Positions 60,009 to 64,000 of a DNA stretch of 64,000 nt are shown here, in pieces (the first letter of the stretch is position 1; every line of letters starts with the position of its first letter). The notes beneath the pieces are model-generated. The model worked only from the letters and a program-made list of their open reading frames with translations, did no database searches and had not been told where the DNA came from. The stretch is from Pseudomonas alkylphenolica (GTDB taxonomy: Bacteria > Pseudomonadota > Gammaproteobacteria > Pseudomonadales > Pseudomonadaceae): positions 34,194-98,193 of the forward strand of contig NZ_JADUCM010000019.1 of NCBI RefSeq assembly GCF_016009175.1, in the 5' to 3' direction. The translations under genes and the position numbers were made by a program.

Positions 60009-60458
60009 ATGAACGCCAGCGCCGACGCCTTCTGGACGCGTAAAACCCTCGAACAGCTCGACCGCCGGGAGTGGGAGTCGCTGTGCGACGGTTGTGGCCT
60101 GTGTTGCCTGCAAAAACTTGAAGACGAAGACGACAACAGCGTTTATTACACGCGTATCGCCTGCAAGATGCTGGATCTCAAGACGTGCCAGTGCAGCGAT
60201 TACCCGAACCGGCTCAAGCATGTCCCCGACTGCATCCAGCTGACGCCGGGCAAGGCCGATCAGTTCAAGTGGTTGCCGACGACGTGTGGTTATCGATTGG
60301 TCAGCGAAGGCAAGGATCTGCCGAGCTGGCACCACCTGGTGTGCGGTGATCGCGACCAGGTGCACAAGCAGCGTATTTCCCAGTCTGGTCGCATGCTGAG
60401 CGAGAACAGCGTCGATGAAGATGACTGGGAAGACCATCTGATTTTTCGCGCCGGCTGA
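60009..60458 (+). CDS. YcgN/UPF0260 cysteine-cluster protein
   Basis: 149 residues with the Cys-rich signature CDGCGLCCLQKLED and further cysteines in ACKMLDLKTCQCSDYPNR, suggesting metal (zinc or iron) binding. The start ATG at 60009 is more likely than the TTG seven codons upstream. The function is unknown. It is 49 bases before the following secreted protein gene. Confidence 0.9.
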   Translation: MNASADAFWTRKTLEQLDRREWESLCDGCGLCCLQKLEDEDDNSVYYTRIACKMLDLKTCQCSDYPNRLKHVPDCIQLTPGKADQFKWLPTTCGYRLVSEGKDLPSWHHLVCGDRDQVHKQRISQSGRMLSENSVDEDDWEDHLIFRAG

Positions 60459-60507
60459 GTCGCCCGGGTTACCGGGTAGCGCGTCTGGGGGAACAAGGAG
60501 TTTCTGT

Positions 60508-61728
60508 ATGCGTGTGCGTTGTCATTGGTTGCTGGCTCTGGTGCTGTTGGCCAGTTCGTCGGCCTGGGCAAAAAAGGTCAATCTGGATTATCACGTACGG
60601 TTGTTGCCCCAGAGCGGGCAGGCCGAGGTGCGTGTGGTCCTGGCCGAGGGGGCGGCGGTACGCAGCCTGGACTTCGACCTGGGCAAGGCCGGCGCCTACA
60701 GCGACTTCAAGGCAGACGGTCAATGGCAATTGCAAGGCGACGGCTTTCGCGGTCGTTGGCAGCCGGCGCCTGGGAAAAGCCAGCTGAGCTACCGCGTGCG
60801 CCTGGCGCACCCTCTCGCCAAGGGCGGCTACGAAACGCGGATGACAGCGGACTGGGCGCTGTTTCGCGGTGATGACCTGGTGCCCCCGGCCCGGCTCGAC
60901 CAGCAGGATGGCACCGAGTTGGTGGCGCGCCTGAGTTTCGAACTGCCCAACGGCTGGAAGAGCGTCGAAACGCCCTGGCCACGCATCGGCAAGCAACGCT
61001 TTCGCATCGACAATGTCTCGCGTCTGTTCGACCGCCCGACAGGCTGGATGATCGCCGGTACCATCGGCACGCGCCGGGCACGCCTGGGCGAGACCGAAGT
61101 CAGCGTTGCCGCACCCCAGGGCCAGGGCATGCGCCGCCTGGACAACCTGACGCTATTGACCTTCGTCTGGCCGCAACTGCAAGCCGTATTCCCGCGCAAT
61201 CCGCCCAAGTTGCTGCTGGTCGGGGCGCGCGACCAGCTCTGGCGCGGCGCTCGCGCCGGGCACAACTCGATTTACCTGCACAGCAGCCGCCCGCTGGTCA
61301 GCGAGAATGGCTCCAGTCCGTTGTTGCGCGAACTGGTGCATGTCTTTGCGCAGATCAACGATCGTCAGGCCAGCGACTGGATTGGCGAAAGCCTCAACGA
61401 GTACTACGCCATCGAGCTGCTGCGCCGTGCAGGGGGTATTACCGAAGACCGCTATCAGGCATTGCAGGCGGGGCTGGAGCGTCGCGGCGCTGGCGTCACC
61501 AGCCTGCGTACCGAGCAGGCCGATGCGGCGATTACGGCGCGCGGCGTGTTGCTGTTGCAGGCGCTGGACCGCGAAATTCGTCTGCACACACACAACCAGC
61601 GTTCGCTGGACGACGTCAGCCGCGCCTTGATGCGCCTCAACAGCGTGAATACCGAAGAGTTCGTTCAGCTCAGCGAAAGCGTGCTGGGTCGCGCGTCCGA
61701 AGTACTCTCGAGCAAGCTGTTGCGTTAA
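60508..61728 (+). CDS. Secreted gluzincin-like protein with degenerate zinc motif
   Basis: 406 residues with a signal peptide ending near SSSAWAKK. An N-terminal beta-rich region (to about residue 200) and a helical C-terminal region give the M1/M61 aminopeptidase layout. The place of HExxH reads R274-E-L-V-H278, and the downstream WIGESLNEYY keeps a third-ligand-like Glu294. The missing first His (codon CGC at 61327-61329) makes catalysis doubtful. Either the protein is a binding protein derived from a peptidase or this copy is mutated. No family name beyond this can be given. Confidence 0.75.
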   Translation: MRVRCHWLLALVLLASSSAWAKKVNLDYHVRLLPQSGQAEVRVVLAEGAAVRSLDFDLGKAGAYSDFKADGQWQLQGDGFRGRWQPAPGKSQLSYRVRLAHPLAKGGYETRMTADWALFRGDDLVPPARLDQQDGTELVARLSFELPNGWKSVETPWPRIGKQRFRIDNVSRLFDRPTGWMIAGTIGTRRARLGETEVSVAAPQGQGMRRLDNLTLLTFVWPQLQAVFPRNPPKLLLVGARDQLWRGARAGHNSIYLHSSRPLVSENGSSPLLRELVHVFAQINDRQASDWIGESLNEYYAIELLRRAGGITEDRYQALQAGLERRGAGVTSLRTEQADAAITARGVLLLQALDREIRLHTHNQRSLDDVSRALMRLNSVNTEEFVQLSESVLGRASEVLSSKLLR

Positions 61729-62084
61729 CTTTTCGGGTTTTTCAGCGAATCGTTACCGGTGACCGTGGCGGTACGGGTAGCGGCGTCGGCGCTGGCCCTG
61801 AGGGCGTCGAGCTCGGCGCCGGTGCGCTCGATGTTCGCCCGCAGGTTGTCGAGGTCGTTGCGGCCGCGTTCCAGCAGGCTTTTAACCGAACTGTGGCCGG
61901 TGATACCGCGGGCCAGGGCGACACCGCCAATGGCAACCTGAATCATGCCCAGCAGGCCGCCACGCCGCAGGCCCTTGCCGACCATGATCACCCCGCCAGC
62001 CACGGAGCCGGCGCGCTCCCAGCCCTGTACGTTGTGCTCGGGTTTGTCTTGCAGGGCACGAATCAACGTCTTGGTGTCGGACAT
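61725..62084 (-). CDS. Small membrane protein (DUF2892-like)
   Basis: 119 residues. Basic N-terminal part, a Gly-rich hydrophobic segment (GLLGMIQVAIGGVALARGITG) and a coiled-coil tail (SLLERGRNDLDNLRANIERTGAELDAL). YgaP-like DUF2892 proteins have the N-terminal NVQGWERAGSVAGG pattern. ATG at 62084 with AGGAG; another ATG two codons upstream overlaps the site. It overlaps the end of the preceding convergent gene by 4 bases. Confidence 0.75.
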   Translation of the reverse strand: MSDTKTLIRALQDKPEHNVQGWERAGSVAGGVIMVGKGLRRGGLLGMIQVAIGGVALARGITGHSSVKSLLERGRNDLDNLRANIERTGAELDALRASADAATRTATVTGNDSLKNPKS

Positions 62085-62149
62085 GGTCATTCTCCTGGTG
62101 GGCGATGATATTCAGCAGACCATCGCAGGCGCCGGGCTGTTCCTTCGGC

Positions 62150-62620
62150 TTACTTGAATTTCGGCCCGGAGCGCGTATTCAGGCCCTTGGCCAGGCGGTC
62201 GTAGAGCACCACGTTGACGGTGGCGGCAAGGTTCATGCAGCCATTGGTCGGGATGTAGATCGTCTCTTCGCACCAGGCGCGCACGCTCGGGTCGAGGGAG
62301 CCGTCTTCAGGGCCAAAAATGTAGATGGCCCGGTCCGGGTGGGTATATTCGGGCAGCGGGCGGGCGCCGTCGATCAGCTCGACGGCCACGGGTGTGCAGC
62401 CCAGGGGGATGATTTTTTGCAGGTCGTCGATGCCGATCAGCGGAATGTCGTAGTGCACACGCTTGGTGTCGGTGACGAAGTCCCGGGCGCGCTCGTAACG
62501 CTTGCCGGTGTAGAACACCGAGTTGACGCCGTAGCAACCCGCTGCGCGCATCACCGAACCGACGTTCTCCGCTGACTTGGGGTTGAACAGACCAATGCAG
62601 CTGTACCGTTTGTTCGCCAC
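62150..62620 (-). CDS. SpoU-family RNA 2'-O-methyltransferase
   Basis: 156 residues, the short SPOUT form. Motif 1 is NPKSAENVGSVMRAAGCYG, motif 2 is YIFGPEDGSL and motif 3 is MNLAATVNVVLYD, together forming the knotted SAM site. The target RNA is unknown; the size resembles TrmL-like tRNA methylases, though motif details differ. GTG start with AAGGG upstream. Confidence 0.9.
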   Translation of the reverse strand: MANKRYSCIGLFNPKSAENVGSVMRAAGCYGVNSVFYTGKRYERARDFVTDTKRVHYDIPLIGIDDLQKIIPLGCTPVAVELIDGARPLPEYTHPDRAIYIFGPEDGSLDPSVRAWCEETIYIPTNGCMNLAATVNVVLYDRLAKGLNTRSGPKFK

Positions 62621-62692
62621 GTGCCGGGGCCCTTCGCAAAAAAGAACGCGATTATACGGGCTTGCCGGCAGCTGTGGGGCAGGGGATTGCGA

Positions 62693-63064
62693 TCAGTCTT
62701 TTTTCAGCAGGCCGGCCAGCCCGGCAAACGGGTTGTGCGTGGCCTTGGCGATGCTCGGGCTGCTGGTAGAGCCTTCGCTGAAGTACTGCTGGTCGGTGTA
62801 CCGCGAATGCTCGTTATCGTGGCAGTACAGGCACAACAGCTCCCAGTTGGAGCCGTCCTGGGGGTTGTTGTCGTGGTTGTGGTCACGGTGGTGCACGGTC
62901 AGTTCGCTCAGGCGCTTGCCGGCGAACTCACGGGCGCAACGGCCACACACGTGCGGGTACATTTTCAGGGCCTTGTCGCGATAGCCCATTTCCTTGTCGC
63001 GCTTGGCGTCGGCAAGGATACGGTCGAGCCGTGCGGTGGCAGAGGCAGAGGATGCCGAACTCAT
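62693..63064 (-). CDS. YajD-family HNH nuclease domain protein
   Basis: 123 residues. Zinc-binding CxxC pairs (CGRC and CLYC) bracket the HNH core LTVHHRDHNHDNNPQDGSNWELL. Family members are small and uncharacterised. The ATG at 63064 is chosen because the longer open frame has no homologous N-terminus. It is separate from the SpoU gene by 72 bases. Confidence 0.88.
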   Translation of the reverse strand: MSSASSASATARLDRILADAKRDKEMGYRDKALKMYPHVCGRCAREFAGKRLSELTVHHRDHNHDNNPQDGSNWELLCLYCHDNEHSRYTDQQYFSEGSTSSPSIAKATHNPFAGLAGLLKKD

Positions 63065-63190
63065 GGGATTACCTTTTCTCGGGCTTGTTACGGTTATACC
63101 TTGAAGTTTAGCGTGATGGCGCTCGATTCGGACAGGCAAACCGCTGCACATGGGAGTAGCCTGTCGGAAGGTACTAGAAGGAGACTGCGC

Positions 63191-63469
63191 ATGCGTTGCT
63201 CAACCCTTGCGATCCTCACCCTGGTCAGCCTGCAGTCCGCCATGGCCGCCGACCTGCAGCCGCGCACCATTGCGCCGGTGCCGGGCGCGCCGGGCACGGC
63301 GACGCCGACACCGTATCCGCAGCTGACGCCCAGCACGATACCGCGCGCCGGTGATGCCCGGCCGGGGTCGCCGTTATTGCCCTCGATTTCCGTACCGACG
63401 CCGCCCAGGGATCAACCCTTGCCGGGGCGGACGCCCCAGGACAGCAAGGACAAGGCGAAAGCCGACTAG
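63191..63469 (+). CDS. Small secreted proline-rich protein
   Basis: 92 residues with a Sec signal peptide (MRCSTLAILTLVSLQSAMAA). The mature region is rich in Pro/Thr/Gly (APVPGAPGTATPTPYPQLTP), with no fold apparent. AGGAG precedes the ATG. Its stop codon shares bases with that of the convergent cyclic-nucleotide-binding gene. The function is unknown. Confidence 0.7.
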   Translation: MRCSTLAILTLVSLQSAMAADLQPRTIAPVPGAPGTATPTPYPQLTPSTIPRAGDARPGSPLLPSISVPTPPRDQPLPGRTPQDSKDKAKAD

Positions 63470-63936
63470 ACCTGCGAAAGGCGCTGGCCGTCCTGCATGC
63501 GCAGGCGCCGGGACAGCGCCACGGCCAGGGCGCGGATGATCTTGGCGGCTATCTTCGGTGCATCGTTGATCATCTTTTCCAGCGAGTCTTTGCCCAGGCT
63601 CAACAGTTGGCAATCGCTGGCGGCCACACAACTGGCCGAGCGCCGCTCACCGTCGAGCACGGCCATTTCACCAAAGGCCCGGCCCTTGCGCAGGGTGGCG
63701 ATTTCGACCTGACGTTGCTCGCTGTCGGTCTTGCGCACCGAGACCACGCCGTAGTGGATGATGCACATGAAGGTGCCGGCATCGCCCTCGGCAAAAATCG
63801 CTTCGCCGGCGCCGAGGGTGGTAATGCCGAAGTAACCGGCGGCGTGCTGGAAGTCGACGGGCTGCAGCTGATCGAACAGGCCACAGTCCATGAGCATGTC
63901 GCGGATTTCGTTGTTCAGATGAGTCGGTTCGTGCAT
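63466..63936 (-). CDS. Cyclic nucleotide-binding domain protein
   Basis: 156 residues forming a single CNB domain. The phosphate-binding cassette is GRAFGEMAVLDGERRSASCVA, with the conserved Glu and Arg expected for cAMP contact. There is no DNA-binding helix-turn-helix as in Crp, so it may be a stand-alone cAMP receptor or regulatory subunit. The end (LRMQDGQRLSQV) is helical. The target is unknown. Confidence 0.88.
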   Translation of the reverse strand: MHEPTHLNNEIRDMLMDCGLFDQLQPVDFQHAAGYFGITTLGAGEAIFAEGDAGTFMCIIHYGVVSVRKTDSEQRQVEIATLRKGRAFGEMAVLDGERRSASCVAASDCQLLSLGKDSLEKMINDAPKIAAKIIRALAVALSRRLRMQDGQRLSQV

Positions 63937-63965
63937 GTTCGGTGGTTTCTTGTTGGTGTGTGGGG

Positions 63966-64000
63966 CTCGCCAGCAAGCCGGCTCCTACGTCCTTCGTAGG
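63966..64000. repeat. REP element cut by the window end
   Basis: CTCGCCAGCAAGCCGGCTCC core with a CCTACG/CGTAGG palindrome to the last base; the second arm lies beyond 64000. Confidence 0.8.

Overview
The window reads as chromosomal core DNA of a fluorescent Pseudomonas, most likely of the P. putida group. Three things point there. The gene order kup / acvB-mprF / dinB / proS / oprD / HIT / slyX / cold-shock / dps-like / fmdB / aspS / yebC / ruvCAB / ybgC-tolQRAB-oprL-cpoB / queE-queC / nadA / bcp-gcvR-dapA-bamC-purC is the order I know from P. putida and P. aeruginosa. The coding sequence is GC-rich with strong third-position bias. Palindromic REP elements with a GCCAGCAAGCCGGCTCCTAC core sit between genes. 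No prophage, insertion sequence, integron or CRISPR array is visible.

Layout. 1-5.5 kb: truncated kup, then an opposite-strand acvB-mprF pair for aminoacyl-phosphatidylglycerol turnover. 5.7-6.0 kb: two tandem initiator tRNA genes, each with its own promoter and terminator. 6.2-11.5 kb: dinB, a lipoprotein gene, proS and an OprD-type porin, then an 0.8 kb non-coding stretch. 12.3-15.3 kb: small genes (HIT, SlyX, membrane-anchored cold-shock protein, Dps-like ferritin, RHH protein, zinc-ribbon protein). 15.4-20.5 kb: aspS, yebC, ruvCAB. 20.6-26.0 kb: the Tol-Pal system. 26.1-27.6 kb: queE-queC and tRNA-Lys. 27.7-38.5 kb: NlpD-like lipoprotein, an outer-membrane protein, a lipoprotein, an amine/polyamine cluster with a divergent AraC regulator, an oxaloacetate decarboxylase homologue, a YdgA-like protein and nadA. 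38.7-46.6 kb: a BepA-like protease, TusA-like protein, AI-2E family permease, bcp, gcvR, dapA-bamC-MBL-purC and tRNA-Ser(CGA).

46.7-59.9 kb is the more variable part. It holds a TetR-flanked dioxygenase/aldolase pair, the phosphoethanolamine transferase cptA, an alanine/glycine symporter behind a structured leader, an unrecognised ORF, a lone CHMI-type tautomerase, a second phosphoethanolamine transferase (eptA), rnd-ycgL, a hydroxyacid dehydrogenase and a nitroreductase. 60-64 kb carries small conserved genes, a metallopeptidase-like protein lacking one zinc ligand, an SpoU methylase, an HNH protein and a cyclic-nucleotide-binding protein.

Envelope maintenance is a recurring theme: MprF/AcvB, Tol-Pal, NlpD-like, BamC, BepA, OprD, CptA and EptA. 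Both phosphoethanolamine transferase genes have upstream sequences resembling the ColR response-regulator box, two of them in tandem before eptA. This and the structured leader of the symporter gene are the observations I would follow first. I found no strong evidence for a wholly new defence or mobile system.
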